Source: Alteromonadaceae bacterium 2753L.S.0a.02 (lineage in GTDB: Bacteria; Pseudomonadota; Gammaproteobacteria; Pseudomonadales; Cellvibrionaceae). Taken from it: a stretch of DNA of 64,000 nt. Location: positions 248,001 to 312,000 of the forward strand of contig VISH01000002.1 of the NCBI GenBank assembly GCA_007827375.1, given 5' to 3'. Below are positions 36,480 to 44,640 of this stretch, piece after piece (positions within the stretch are counted from its first letter, which is position 1; each line of letters starts with the position of its first letter). The notes under the pieces are model-generated. The model saw nothing but the letters and a program-made list of their open reading frames with translations. It was not told the origin of the DNA and did no database searches. Made by a program: the position numbers and the translations under genes.

Positions 36480-36517
36480 TTATGCGCCCGACGCTTACCT
36501 AAAAGAGGAAAACAATC

Positions 36518-36976
36518 ATGGCTGATCGTACTTCGCCCTATGGTGCTTTTAATTTTTCAGTCAACCTGAATGGCCCCAATGACCCGGACTCACCTCTGGG
36601 TGGTTTTTCAGATGTGTCTGGCATCGGCACTGAACTTACCGTAGCGGAATATCGCAACGGTAACGAAAAAGAAAATCATGTTCGCAAAGTTCCCGGTACT
36701 CATAAGGTTTCTGATGTGACTCTAAAACGCGGCATTGTAAATTCAGAAGATCTCTGGGACTGGATTACCCAAGTACAGCGTGAAGGACCAGCCGGGCAGC
36801 GCAACGTATCTATCACCATGCGCGATGAAGCTGGTGAAGATGTTCAAACCTGGGTGTTACGCAACGTGATTCCGTTGAAATATACCGGGCCCACTTTGGC
36901 AGCTAAAGGTGGTGGCGATGTCGCCATGGAAGAGTTGGTGCTTTCCGCCGAAGGCATAGATCTTGAAGTTGCATAA
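36518..36976 (+). CDS. eCIS inner tube protein 1 (Afp1/Pvc1-like)
   Basis: The 152-residue protein belongs to the T4 gp19-like tail tube family, with the typical start SPYGAFNFSVNL. GGFSDVSGIGTELTVAEYRNGNE, RKVPGTHKVSDVTLKRGIVNSEDLWDWI and a C-terminal AMEELVLSAEGIDLEVA also match. Hexamers stack to form the inner tube through which cargo passes. A strong AAAGAGGAAA site precedes the ATG. It lies directly after the main sheath gene. Confidence 0.95.
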   Translation: MADRTSPYGAFNFSVNLNGPNDPDSPLGGFSDVSGIGTELTVAEYRNGNEKENHVRKVPGTHKVSDVTLKRGIVNSEDLWDWITQVQREGPAGQRNVSITMRDEAGEDVQTWVLRNVIPLKYTGPTLAAKGGGDVAMEELVLSAEGIDLEVA

Positions 36977-37001
36977 GGGCTAACGAGTTAATTAAAAAGC
37001 T

Positions 37002-38573
37002 ATGAAAGGTCTGCATTTTATTCAGCAAAAAGTTACTGAGCCCATCGCCCCACAGCGGGTGGATATCGCGTGCTTTGTGGGTTTTGTTGAATTTCGCGGT
37101 GGTGAAATTCCCCATGCAATTGTGCAAACCTTGCGTGAATCTGGCTGGCTTAATTTTAACGACAGTTCACCTTCACCGTACTTTCGCGCCAGCGCTCAAC
37201 AATTGCGCGATGTACCCGTGCCGATTGAATCCTGGGAGACTTTCGACCAATTGTTCGACTGGGAATCGCGCACAATTAGTGAATCGCTGCAGTGCGCCAC
37301 CTGGCTGGGTGCTGCGGTAAAAGCGTTCTTTGCCGAAGGTGGCCGCAAGTGTTACATCATTAATGCTGGCGCTCCCTACGAGTACAATTTACCGCAGGCG
37401 CAGCGCTTGTTGCGTATTCCCGAGCTCCTGCCTGGATACAGTGGCAGTGCATCTGCGAATCGCAACGACCGTAGTAGTTGGCATGGTGTTGCTCATTTGT
37501 TCGGTTTGCCTGAGGTGTCTTTTTTATGCCTGCCGGATTTAGTGGATATCTGTCGGGGTGATCAATCACCTTACAGCACGGAGTATCCGGAGCCGCCCCT
37601 ACCCGAAGAGCAGTTTGTGGAATGTTCACAAGGTACTACCGAAGTATTGCCCGATAATTCTTTAATGGAAATTAGACCGCCGCAATACGGTGAGGCCGAT
37701 TATAAATTGTGGCAAACGCTCATAGGCGAGCTTGCCGAGCGGGTGCGACAACTGCATCGCGAAGTGCAGTTGATCACCTCCATTCCTTTGCCGCACGAGC
37801 AGGCCCGCGCCGCGAGTCGCTTACCCGACTGTGTGTATCAATACGGCTGGTTTAGTCGTGAATTATTAGACGACACTGGCATGCAGAGCGCCTTTGTGCA
37901 ATTAAATTACCCATGGCTAAAAACCCGCTACGACAATTTTTTACCGCAGGGTTTGCAACCTGGCGAAGGCAGCCTGGTTGGTCTTTTGGCCAAAAATGCG
38001 CTTACTCGCGGTACGTTTAGAAGTGCCGTGCCGGTTGCACAGCAGCAGCTTATCGATATTTTTCCGAAACTTTCTCTCGCGGAAATATCTGCACCTCGTA
38101 TGTCAATTGGTAGTGCGGCTCCTGGAGCGCCGCTGGAAGATCGTGTCAGCCTTTGGCACGTTGGCGCTTACGGTCAGATTAAATTGCGTAGCGACGTCAC
38201 TACCAGCAACAGCGTTATTTATCGCAATGCCAGTGTATCGCGCACCATGGCAATGATTTTGCGCTTTTGTCGTCATCTCGGTGAAGAATTTATATTCGAG
38301 CGCAACGGCGAACAATTATGGCGAAAGATTACTGATCGTCTTGAAGGTTACCTGGCCCAGCTGTATCAAATCGGCGTATTGGATGGCCGCACCGAACGTG
38401 ACGCCTACAGTGTGCATTGTGATAGAAGCATTATGACCCAGTATGAACTGGACAAGGGCATCGTTAAAGCGGAAGTTGTGGTGAATATTACGGCCTCTCT
38501 GGAAACTATGATTATCGCTTTCTCAGTGCAGGGAAATAATGAAACCGGCTTGTTGGCAGAGGGAGCTGCGTAA
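37002..38573 (+). CDS. eCIS sheath protein 2 (Afp3/Afp4-like)
   Basis: The 523-residue protein is a divergent sheath family member. The N-terminal region (ERVDIACFVGFVEFRGGE-like, here RVDIACFVGFVEFRGGE) and the C-terminal sheath domain (RNASVSRTMAMILRFCRHLGEEFIFERNGEQLWRKI, then VHCDRSIMTQYELDKGIVKAEVVVNITASLETMIIAF) are clear. Minor sheaths of this type form the layer next to the baseplate in Afp and PVC particles. No strong ribosome site is visible; the stop overlaps the next start (TAATG). Its internal insertion (about 180-330) has no recognisable domain. Confidence 0.9.
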   Translation: MKGLHFIQQKVTEPIAPQRVDIACFVGFVEFRGGEIPHAIVQTLRESGWLNFNDSSPSPYFRASAQQLRDVPVPIESWETFDQLFDWESRTISESLQCATWLGAAVKAFFAEGGRKCYIINAGAPYEYNLPQAQRLLRIPELLPGYSGSASANRNDRSSWHGVAHLFGLPEVSFLCLPDLVDICRGDQSPYSTEYPEPPLPEEQFVECSQGTTEVLPDNSLMEIRPPQYGEADYKLWQTLIGELAERVRQLHREVQLITSIPLPHEQARAASRLPDCVYQYGWFSRELLDDTGMQSAFVQLNYPWLKTRYDNFLPQGLQPGEGSLVGLLAKNALTRGTFRSAVPVAQQQLIDIFPKLSLAEISAPRMSIGSAAPGAPLEDRVSLWHVGAYGQIKLRSDVTTSNSVIYRNASVSRTMAMILRFCRHLGEEFIFERNGEQLWRKITDRLEGYLAQLYQIGVLDGRTERDAYSVHCDRSIMTQYELDKGIVKAEVVVNITASLETMIIAFSVQGNNETGLLAEGAA

Positions 38574-39067
38574 TGAGTTCGCCAACTGTACCTTATTTTC
38601 CTTTTCGCTTTCGTGTGGCTTTTAAGGAACGCATGTTAGGGCAACCACCCGGGAGCGATATCGATTTATGCAGTGGTGCATTTTCGGAATGTAGCGGTTT
38701 GGAGGCCACTCTGGAACCCAAGGTAATAAAAGAAGGTGGCAGAAATTGGGGGGCAGCGCAGCGCGCTGGAAAAATTACCTTTGCAACTGTGATTTTAAAA
38801 CGCGGTGTTACCAGCGCAGAGGATCTCTGGGCCTGGATGGAGTATGTGGGTAAGGGCAGTTATGGTCATCGTGTTGATGCCATAGTGACAATGTTCGATA
38901 CCGCCGGTAAAGGTGTGATGAGCTGGACATTGGAAAATGCCCTGCCCATTAAATTTAAAACGGCGGATCTTAATGCCAAAGCTACTGACGTTGCCATTGA
39001 AGAAATTCATTTGGCTCACGAGGGAATGACACGAGCCAGTGCGAGTTCCCAGAATTTATTCGACTGA
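38573..39067 (+). CDS. eCIS tube protein 2 (Afp5/Pvc5-like tube initiator)
   Basis: The 164-residue protein is a second gp19-like tube protein, with PYFPFRFRVAF, GAFSECSGLEATLEPKVIKEGGRNWGAAQRAGKITFATVILKRG, VTSAEDLWAWMEYVGKGSYG and IEEIHLAHEGMTRA. Compared with tube protein 1 it has a longer connecting loop. In known eCIS the second tube protein forms the ring between hub and main tube. Start and stop of the neighbouring sheath 2 overlap by one base, which suggests translational coupling. Confidence 0.92.
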   Translation: MSSPTVPYFPFRFRVAFKERMLGQPPGSDIDLCSGAFSECSGLEATLEPKVIKEGGRNWGAAQRAGKITFATVILKRGVTSAEDLWAWMEYVGKGSYGHRVDAIVTMFDTAGKGVMSWTLENALPIKFKTADLNAKATDVAIEEIHLAHEGMTRASASSQNLFD

Positions 39068-39085
39068 TATCATCGGGTTTACCCT

Positions 39086-40123
39086 ATGCCAGAACAAGCT
39101 AACGCCATTACTAGAGCGACATTCACCAAAACCGGGGGCGGTGGTGAAATTTCGGTAGATTTTAATCCGGAAACATTGCGTTATGTGATTGCCAATACCT
39201 TGTCTGATCGCGAAAACGCGCAGGAGGGTCAATCTCAGCAATATGTGAGTAAGAGCAGCGCGAAACTGACTATGGAATTAATTTTTGATACCACAGATTC
39301 CGGCTCAGATGTACGCGATAAAACCAATCGTATGCAGGCGTTTATGGAGCCCGATGAAGATCAGGTACCACCGCGTGTTGATTTTGAATGGGGAACTTAT
39401 AAATTCACAGGCATGTTCGATTCCTATCAGGAAACCCTGGATTTTTTTGCACCAGACGGTGTGCCTTTGAGAGCCACCATCAGCCTGACACTGGCAAATC
39501 AGGAAAATGTGTTTGAAGGCAATCAGGCGGCCAACGGCAGTGGCGGCGATGAGGAACCCACTGAAGCACCAGCTAGCCCCGGAGCCGGCGTTACCGATAC
39601 CGCGACCCAGGCCGGCGCTCCCGAAGCCGGCCGTGAAATTGCCGCTGCCAACGGTGTTGAAAATATGCGTTTTCCCGGCAGTGGCAGTTTAAGTGTGAGC
39701 GGCAAAGTTCAACTCAAAGCACCCGCTGCATTTGCCAGTGGCGGCTTTAGTTTGGGGGCAAGCGGCGGCGCGAGTGCAGGAGCGGGTTTAAGTTTAGGTA
39801 TAAGTGGTGGTGCAGGGTTCAGTACTGGTGCAAGTGCTGGCTTGAGTGTCGGTGCAGGTATTAGCGCCAGTATCGGTGGTAGCGCATCGGCAGGTTTAAG
39901 TGCGAGTGCCGGTGCCTTTGCGGGTTTACACACCAGCGCACCCAAGGCTAGCGTTAAATTAAAAGTGAGTGCGCTGGCCGGAGTTAGTGGCACAGCATCG
40001 TTGGGTTTACAGGCTGGTGGCTCGGTGGGTATTGGCGGTGTCGCCAATGGTAGTGGAGCAGGTTGTTTAAAAGCCCACATCGGCGCACCGGGAGAATTAA
40101 AAGCGAAAATCGAATTTAATTGA
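39086..40123 (+). CDS. eCIS tube-cap/hub connector (CIS_tube-type, Afp7-like) with Gly/Ala/Ser-rich tail
   Basis: Residues 1-155 form the CIS_tube-type domain found at the start of Afp7/Pvc7: ISVDFNPETLRYVIANTL, KLTMELIFDTTD, NRMQAFMEPDEDQVPPRVDFEWGTYKFTGMFDSYQETLDFFAPDGVPLRATISLTL. Usually a LysM domain follows. Here residues about 205-330 are instead a low-complexity Gly/Ala/Ser repeat with alternating small and hydrophobic residues (GISGGAGFSTGASAGLSVGAG is one part). This could form a beta-roll or a flexible spacer. No LysM is recognisable. The protein joins tube and spike complex in known systems. The tail is the unusual part. Confidence 0.85.
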   Translation: MPEQANAITRATFTKTGGGGEISVDFNPETLRYVIANTLSDRENAQEGQSQQYVSKSSAKLTMELIFDTTDSGSDVRDKTNRMQAFMEPDEDQVPPRVDFEWGTYKFTGMFDSYQETLDFFAPDGVPLRATISLTLANQENVFEGNQAANGSGGDEEPTEAPASPGAGVTDTATQAGAPEAGREIAAANGVENMRFPGSGSLSVSGKVQLKAPAAFASGGFSLGASGGASAGAGLSLGISGGAGFSTGASAGLSVGAGISASIGGSASAGLSASAGAFAGLHTSAPKASVKLKVSALAGVSGTASLGLQAGGSVGIGGVANGSGAGCLKAHIGAPGELKAKIEFN

Positions 40124-40210
40124 GCGCTTACTCATAGCGCGCAAAAAACGGTAAAAATTTTAAAAACATGAGCCCATGATTTTGTCTAATGATCGAACAC
40201 AGGGAACAAC

Positions 40211-40381
40211 ATGGCAATTGTAATTCAAGAAGTGGAAGCCGAAGTGTCAGCTGCAGAGCCCAGCCGTAACGAAACTCAAGCGGAGCAGTCACCACAACCC
40301 GGTAAACGCGAAACGGCACAAAAAATTGAGCGTGAGCTTTCAGTGATTCAACGTCGCAACGAACGATTAATGGCCGATTAA
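40211..40381 (+). CDS. 56-aa DUF5908-like eCIS protein
   Basis: This short gene codes for 56 residues starting MAIVIQEVEAEVSAAEPS and ending RRNERLMAD. The N-terminal pattern (Met, small, Ile/Val, Ile, acidic, hydrophobic) and the size match DUF5908, small proteins typical of eCIS loci in the position of afp6/pvc6. The ATG is preceded by AGGGAACAAC. The stop (TAA, 40379-40381) is two bases before the next start. Function is unknown; the C-terminal half is predicted helical and basic, consistent with a small structural or assembly peptide. Confidence 0.75.
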   Translation: MAIVIQEVEAEVSAAEPSRNETQAEQSPQPGKRETAQKIERELSVIQRRNERLMAD

Positions 40382-40383
40382 TT

Positions 40384-41469
40384 ATGAGCGAATCCGCAGT
40401 TGCCCGTTTTCCAGTTTACAACCCGAGGCCAACACTACGTATTGATGAGCAGGAATTTGATCGTGCTCGCGAATTGGTACTTGCCATGGATGTACGAGAG
40501 CACGAAAGCGGCTTATCCAGTTTGGAATTGCGCTTGAGCAATATGGCCAGTGATATTACCGGAGGCGCTGCTTATGCCTTCGAAAATGAAGAGGATTTAA
40601 AACTCGGTTCCAGCATTGCACTTTATGCTGGTGATGCCAACGAACCACAGGAAATATTTCGCGGCAAAATCAGTGGCCTCGAAGCGGAATTTCGCAGTGA
40701 TGGGCCGCCCGAAATATTGGTGTTCGCCGAAGATGATTTACAAAAAATGCGCATGCGCCGCCGCACCAAATTATACAGCGACAGCTCCTTAGCCGATATT
40801 GCCAATACAATCGCAGCTGATCACGGTTTGCAGGCGAGCATTGATGGCCTCAGCGAAAACATTGGCGACTGGATGCAACTCAACGAAAGCGATCTTGCCT
40901 TTCTGAGACGCCTCGCGAAGCGCTATCACGCCGATGTACAAATTGTGGCAGATGAATTACAGATGTCTGCAATTAATGATGTGCAACGCGGTGAACTGGA
41001 ATTGCGTTTACGCGGCCAGTTAAAAAGCGTGAAGTTTTTTGCCGATCTTAGCGAACAGGTAAGCAGTGTTAGTGTGACTGGTTGGGACGCCGACGCGGGG
41101 CAGCGTATTAAAGAAAGCAGTCGCGGTCAAAACCTGGGCCCGGGTAATGGGCGTCTCGGCAGTGAGATCTTGGAAAATTATTTTGCTGAGCGAAATGAAC
41201 ATGTTGGGCATATCGCGGTAAAAAACGCCGCTGAAGCCATTGCACTGGCGAATGCCATCTACGACCAACGCGCCCGGAATTTTGTTTCTGTACAGGCGAC
41301 TACCGAAGGAAATCCGCAATTGCGCGTCGGTACTCATGTACGGATTACCGGGGCCAGCGAGCGCTTCGAGAATACCTATTACGTAACCAGTGCTCAGCAT
41401 ATTTACGATCAAAGTCTTGGGTATCAAACCTGTTTTACCGCACAGTGTGCCAAATTGGGGAATCCGTAG
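40384..41469 (+). CDS. eCIS hub protein (gp27-like, phage late control D family)
   Basis: The 361-residue protein corresponds to the gp27-like half of VgrG/Afp8. It has the N-terminal barrel with ELVLAMDVREHESGLSSLELRLSN, IALYAGDANEPQEIFRGKISGLEAEF and the DDLQKMRMRRRTKLYSDSSLADIANTIAADHGL segment. NESDLAFLRRLAKRYHADVQIV and a closing VRITGASERFENTYYVTSAQHIYDQSLGYQTCFTA also match. In most eCIS the gp27-like and gp5-like parts are one chain; here the spike part is a separate overlapping gene (TAGTG). It forms the trimeric hub on which the tube is built. Confidence 0.92.
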   Translation: MSESAVARFPVYNPRPTLRIDEQEFDRARELVLAMDVREHESGLSSLELRLSNMASDITGGAAYAFENEEDLKLGSSIALYAGDANEPQEIFRGKISGLEAEFRSDGPPEILVFAEDDLQKMRMRRRTKLYSDSSLADIANTIAADHGLQASIDGLSENIGDWMQLNESDLAFLRRLAKRYHADVQIVADELQMSAINDVQRGELELRLRGQLKSVKFFADLSEQVSSVSVTGWDADAGQRIKESSRGQNLGPGNGRLGSEILENYFAERNEHVGHIAVKNAAEAIALANAIYDQRARNFVSVQATTEGNPQLRVGTHVRITGASERFENTYYVTSAQHIYDQSLGYQTCFTAQCAKLGNP

Positions 41470-42161
41470 TGGGCAATCTTTCTATCGCACAGCAACTTAA
41501 TAACGGCATCGCCGGAAATACCCATTTGGCGGAAGTCGTTGCGGTGAATGACCCGGACGGAAAAAACCGGGTACAAATTAAATTATTAAGTTACGACGAT
41601 GCCACAGATCAAGATGCGCCTGTTTGGGCGCGGGTGGCCGTACCCTTTGCCGGCAATGATCGCGGCGCATTTTTAATTCCCGATGTGGGTGATGAAGTAT
41701 TGGTCAGTTTTGTTAATGGCGATACCCGCATGCCTGTGGTGATTGGCAGCCTGTGGAACGGTGCCGACAGCGCACCGGAATCGTTGCCGGGTGACAGTGT
41801 GGACCGATGGACTTTTACTGGTAAAGCGGGAACCCGCATCGCCATTGTCGAAGAATCTTCGGGTAGTGAGACCATTAAATTTTCGACCCCCAGCGGGACT
41901 ACGGGCGAACTTACCGATGCTGGCGGTGGCAAAGTGGAATTCGTCACTGGTGGCAACACGATTACGATGGATAGCAGCGGCGTAACCGTCAATACCTCCG
42001 CAAACGTGCAGGTACAAGCCACCATGGTACAAATTTCAGCGTCGATGGTAACTGTGGATGCGGGTATGTCGAAATTCAGTGGTGTGGTTCAGGCCGATAC
42101 CGTTATTACAAACAGCTGCATCGCAGCCAGTTACACACCGGGGGCAGGCAACATATGGTAG
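41469..42161 (+). CDS. eCIS spike protein (gp5-like OB domain plus beta-helix)
   Basis: The 230-residue protein has an N-terminal OB-fold domain of the phage baseplate assembly V/gp5 type (HLAEVVAVNDPDGKNRVQIKLLSYD, then DRGAFLIPDVGDEVLVSFVNGDTRMPVVIGSLWNG). A beta-helix with regular alternating strands follows (about 115-225), ending SYTPGAGNIW. It forms the membrane-piercing needle. I chose GTG at 41469, which overlaps the hub stop and has TTGGGGAA upstream; the frame is open to a GTG at 41445. No PAAR tip protein gene was found next to it. Confidence 0.9.
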   Translation: MGNLSIAQQLNNGIAGNTHLAEVVAVNDPDGKNRVQIKLLSYDDATDQDAPVWARVAVPFAGNDRGAFLIPDVGDEVLVSFVNGDTRMPVVIGSLWNGADSAPESLPGDSVDRWTFTGKAGTRIAIVEESSGSETIKFSTPSGTTGELTDAGGGKVEFVTGGNTITMDSSGVTVNTSANVQVQATMVQISASMVTVDAGMSKFSGVVQADTVITNSCIAASYTPGAGNIW

Positions 42162-44248
42162 GCGTTACGGTAAAACACAACACCCAGTGGATGGCGCCAA
42201 CGCCGCTTTGGGCGAAGCAATCCACTGCGGGTATTAAAATCGCCAATGAGTTGTCGGCAATACCGCAAGTATTGCGTTTTGCCGACGACGATTTTATGCA
42301 GGAATTTCTGCAAGTGATGAACACCGAGCCGCGTAAAATTGGCGAGTATGTTTTACAGCGAAAGGAAACCTGGCGCGACCCGGTGACGTCACCAGAAAAA
42401 ACGCCTTATCCTCAAAACGAAACGGCGATTTCGAAATTGTTAACGCGAACCCGTAGCAAGGCCGATTTGTTAAAAGTGAAATCGGCAAAGGTTGTTATAA
42501 ACGCAAAAGCCCATAGCGATCCGCACCCCCTGGATACTGAGGCGCTGGAAAACCTCAAACTCTATCAGCCCGGTCATCAACGCTACTATTTAGTGAGCGC
42601 TGCGCTTATTAAAAACGAATTTGGATTGCCAGATAAAAAAGTTGAGCTTAGTAATCAGGAAAAAGTCACTTTTGTGGTAAGGCGATTGCTGCCGCCGGAC
42701 AACCCGGAAGACCCATACAATAAAAACCTCAAGGAGGAAGATAAGCCAAAAGAGGGGATATGGACAGAACACGCTTATATTAAAACTGATCGCGGTAATG
42801 TCTGGAAAAAAATAGGCAACTATTCGTTAAAAACCAGTCATTTGATGGCAAATGAAGACGAGTTACCCATGTTTCCCAGTGGCTATGCGGGTGATTGCTG
42901 TGATCGCACACTCTACAGCGGCACGATTCCCGTGGCACGGCGCGAACAGTGGATGACCGCACCGGAAGAAAATGGTGAAGCTTCTCTGGCTCAAACAAAT
43001 ACTTTGGGGAAAATCGATTCTCTGGCCAAAGCCATCTTTGTGATAGACGTCGCGGAACCCTGGCGGGCCTTGATGAATAAAGCCAGTCACGTCAGCAATA
43101 GCATGGGGCGCAGTTTTGACGAATTTCCTTTAGAAGACAATAAAGACTCGGATGATGTTGAACGCATACGCAATAATGCGCGTGATCAAATACAAACCGG
43201 CTCGTGGTATATGCTGTTGGATTTTGCCGATTTTCTGCAACAGCATTTGCCAGAAATTTGGGCGGTGGTGATGGGGGAAGCGGCCTTCAGCGATTTGACG
43301 GCGAAACAGCAGGAATTTTATTCGCTGCTTTACAATACGACATTCAATTCAACCCTGCGCGGCAAAATTGCTCCTGCTATTCATTCGTCGATATCGAAAT
43401 ATCATTACCGCCTAACCAGCGCGTTAAAAGCGATTGTGCCATTTCGCCAAAAACTGGAAGCAGTCGAAATACCGCTGCGTCTTCACCCTGAAAAAAATGC
43501 TGCCAGCACGGCGATTAAAAACGACCTTGCCGCCAACTGGCCAGATTTTATTTTTCCCTTTGCCGATCCGGAACACCCCACGACAGTACCGCCGGTGGGC
43601 GGCGCAGTTGCCGATGGCGCGGTATTGGATGCTGAGCGCGATAAACAAAAACTCGATGGTCTGCTGGATCTGCTCGGCGAATTACTACCGCAAAATACTC
43701 AGCCAAAAGGCAGCGATGTTCCGCTGCAAACCAGCCTGCTGGATAACAAGCGTGGCTGGTTTGTGATTCGTTGTGTTTATCAACGCCCCAATTGCGGGCC
43801 GTTATTTCCAGCTTTGGTGAGCCGACCAACACGGGTTCTTAATCTCGCGCCGTTTTTCGACCCTGAAGCACCTTCGCGCCCGATTCGTATCCCGATGCCT
43901 ATGGATATTTCACCGGCCGGCTTGCGCAAGTACAGCAAAAACACCGGTTTTATTCTCTCCGACATGTTGTGCGGCGGGGTACGCAAAATGCGCGGCTATA
44001 CCCTGGGAGATCTGGTGCTATCTGTGTTGCCCTGGCCCTTTCACAAAGATTTACCCAACCCCGGCGAAACCGGTCCGTGTAAAAAAGACGGCTTGGAATT
44101 TGGCATGATTTGTTCGTTATCAATTCCTATCGTGACATTGTGCGCATTTATTTTGCTCATGATTATGGTCGCCCTATTCGATTTGTTCTTTCGCTGGATT
44201 CCTTATCTCATGATTTGTTTGCCGATCCCCGGCTTAAAAGGAAAGTAA
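42155..44248 (+). CDS. Unknown 697-aa eCIS protein with C-terminal hydrophobic hairpin
   Basis: The protein is not recognised. It is hydrophilic and probably mostly globular until about residue 645. Two strongly hydrophobic segments then follow (SIPIVTLCAFILLMIMVALFD and a shorter WIPYLMICLPIPG), ending LKGK. This would make a membrane hairpin or tail anchor. The gene overlaps the spike gene by seven bases and lies before gp25, the place where PAAR or gp25-type genes lie in Afp/PVC clusters, so a role at the spike or baseplate is likely. It might be a spike-loaded effector or an element that anchors the particle to a membrane. Neither is proven. Residues about 90-330 include many Lys/Glu-rich helices. 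Confidence 0.7.
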   Translation: MVGVTVKHNTQWMAPTPLWAKQSTAGIKIANELSAIPQVLRFADDDFMQEFLQVMNTEPRKIGEYVLQRKETWRDPVTSPEKTPYPQNETAISKLLTRTRSKADLLKVKSAKVVINAKAHSDPHPLDTEALENLKLYQPGHQRYYLVSAALIKNEFGLPDKKVELSNQEKVTFVVRRLLPPDNPEDPYNKNLKEEDKPKEGIWTEHAYIKTDRGNVWKKIGNYSLKTSHLMANEDELPMFPSGYAGDCCDRTLYSGTIPVARREQWMTAPEENGEASLAQTNTLGKIDSLAKAIFVIDVAEPWRALMNKASHVSNSMGRSFDEFPLEDNKDSDDVERIRNNARDQIQTGSWYMLLDFADFLQQHLPEIWAVVMGEAAFSDLTAKQQEFYSLLYNTTFNSTLRGKIAPAIHSSISKYHYRLTSALKAIVPFRQKLEAVEIPLRLHPEKNAASTAIKNDLAANWPDFIFPFADPEHPTTVPPVGGAVADGAVLDAERDKQKLDGLLDLLGELLPQNTQPKGSDVPLQTSLLDNKRGWFVIRCVYQRPNCGPLFPALVSRPTRVLNLAPFFDPEAPSRPIRIPMPMDISPAGLRKYSKNTGFILSDMLCGGVRKMRGYTLGDLVLSVLPWPFHKDLPNPGETGPCKKDGLEFGMICSLSIPIVTLCAFILLMIMVALFDLFFRWIPYLMICLPIPGLKGK

Positions 44249-44255
44249 TAACGCT

Positions 44256-44639
44256 ATGACGCAAACCAATCTTAACTGGCCACTATTGCCACTACCCGAC
44301 AGCGAAGGGCGCATGAGTTTTCCCAGCCTGGAACAGAGCGTAAAGCAGAATATGCAAATTATTTTACGCACCGCACCTGGGCAGCAATTGATGCGTCCGA
44401 ATTACGGCGGCGGTTTGGAAAATTATTTGTATCAGCAGAATTCATTGGTCACGCGGCGCCGCATTCGCGATCTTATCAGCGAATCACTGGCACGCTGGGA
44501 GCGCCGCATTCTGGTCGATAGGGTGGAGGTATGGCCCGATGAAAATTCCGCGAGCACGTTAAAAATTGAAATCGCATACCGTTTGAAGCGCACCAACTTG
44601 CCTCAACAAATGGCGGTAACCATGGAGCTGGAGGCTTAA
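44256..44639 (+). CDS. eCIS baseplate protein, GPW/gp25 family
   Basis: The 127-residue protein has the gp25 signatures: SFPSLEQSVKQNMQIILRTAPGQQLMRPNYGGGLENYLYQQNS, then RRRIRDLISESLARWERRILVDRVEVWPD and a C-terminal strand region YRLKRTNLPQQMAVTMELEA. gp25 joins sheath and baseplate wedge in T4, Afp and T6SS (TssE). The conserved EENY-like motif (LENYLYQQN) is in place. It starts seven bases after the 697-aa gene and is followed one base later by the baseplate J gene. Confidence 0.94.
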   Translation: MTQTNLNWPLLPLPDSEGRMSFPSLEQSVKQNMQIILRTAPGQQLMRPNYGGGLENYLYQQNSLVTRRRIRDLISESLARWERRILVDRVEVWPDENSASTLKIEIAYRLKRTNLPQQMAVTMELEA

Positions 44640-44640
44640 C

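Noticed and set aside
39709..40080. Pro/Ala-rich minus-strand frame
   Set aside because: It is the reverse reading of the Gly/Ala/Ser repeat in the hub connector gene.
40124..40140. GCGCT/AGCGC hairpin after the hub connector gene
   Set aside because: The stem has only five pairs and no T-run follows, so I do not call a terminator inside the operon.
41469..44248. Search for a PAAR spike-tip protein
   Set aside because: Neither the gp5-like nor the 697-aa protein shows PAAR repeats; the tip, if any, is elsewhere or is the end of the beta-helix.
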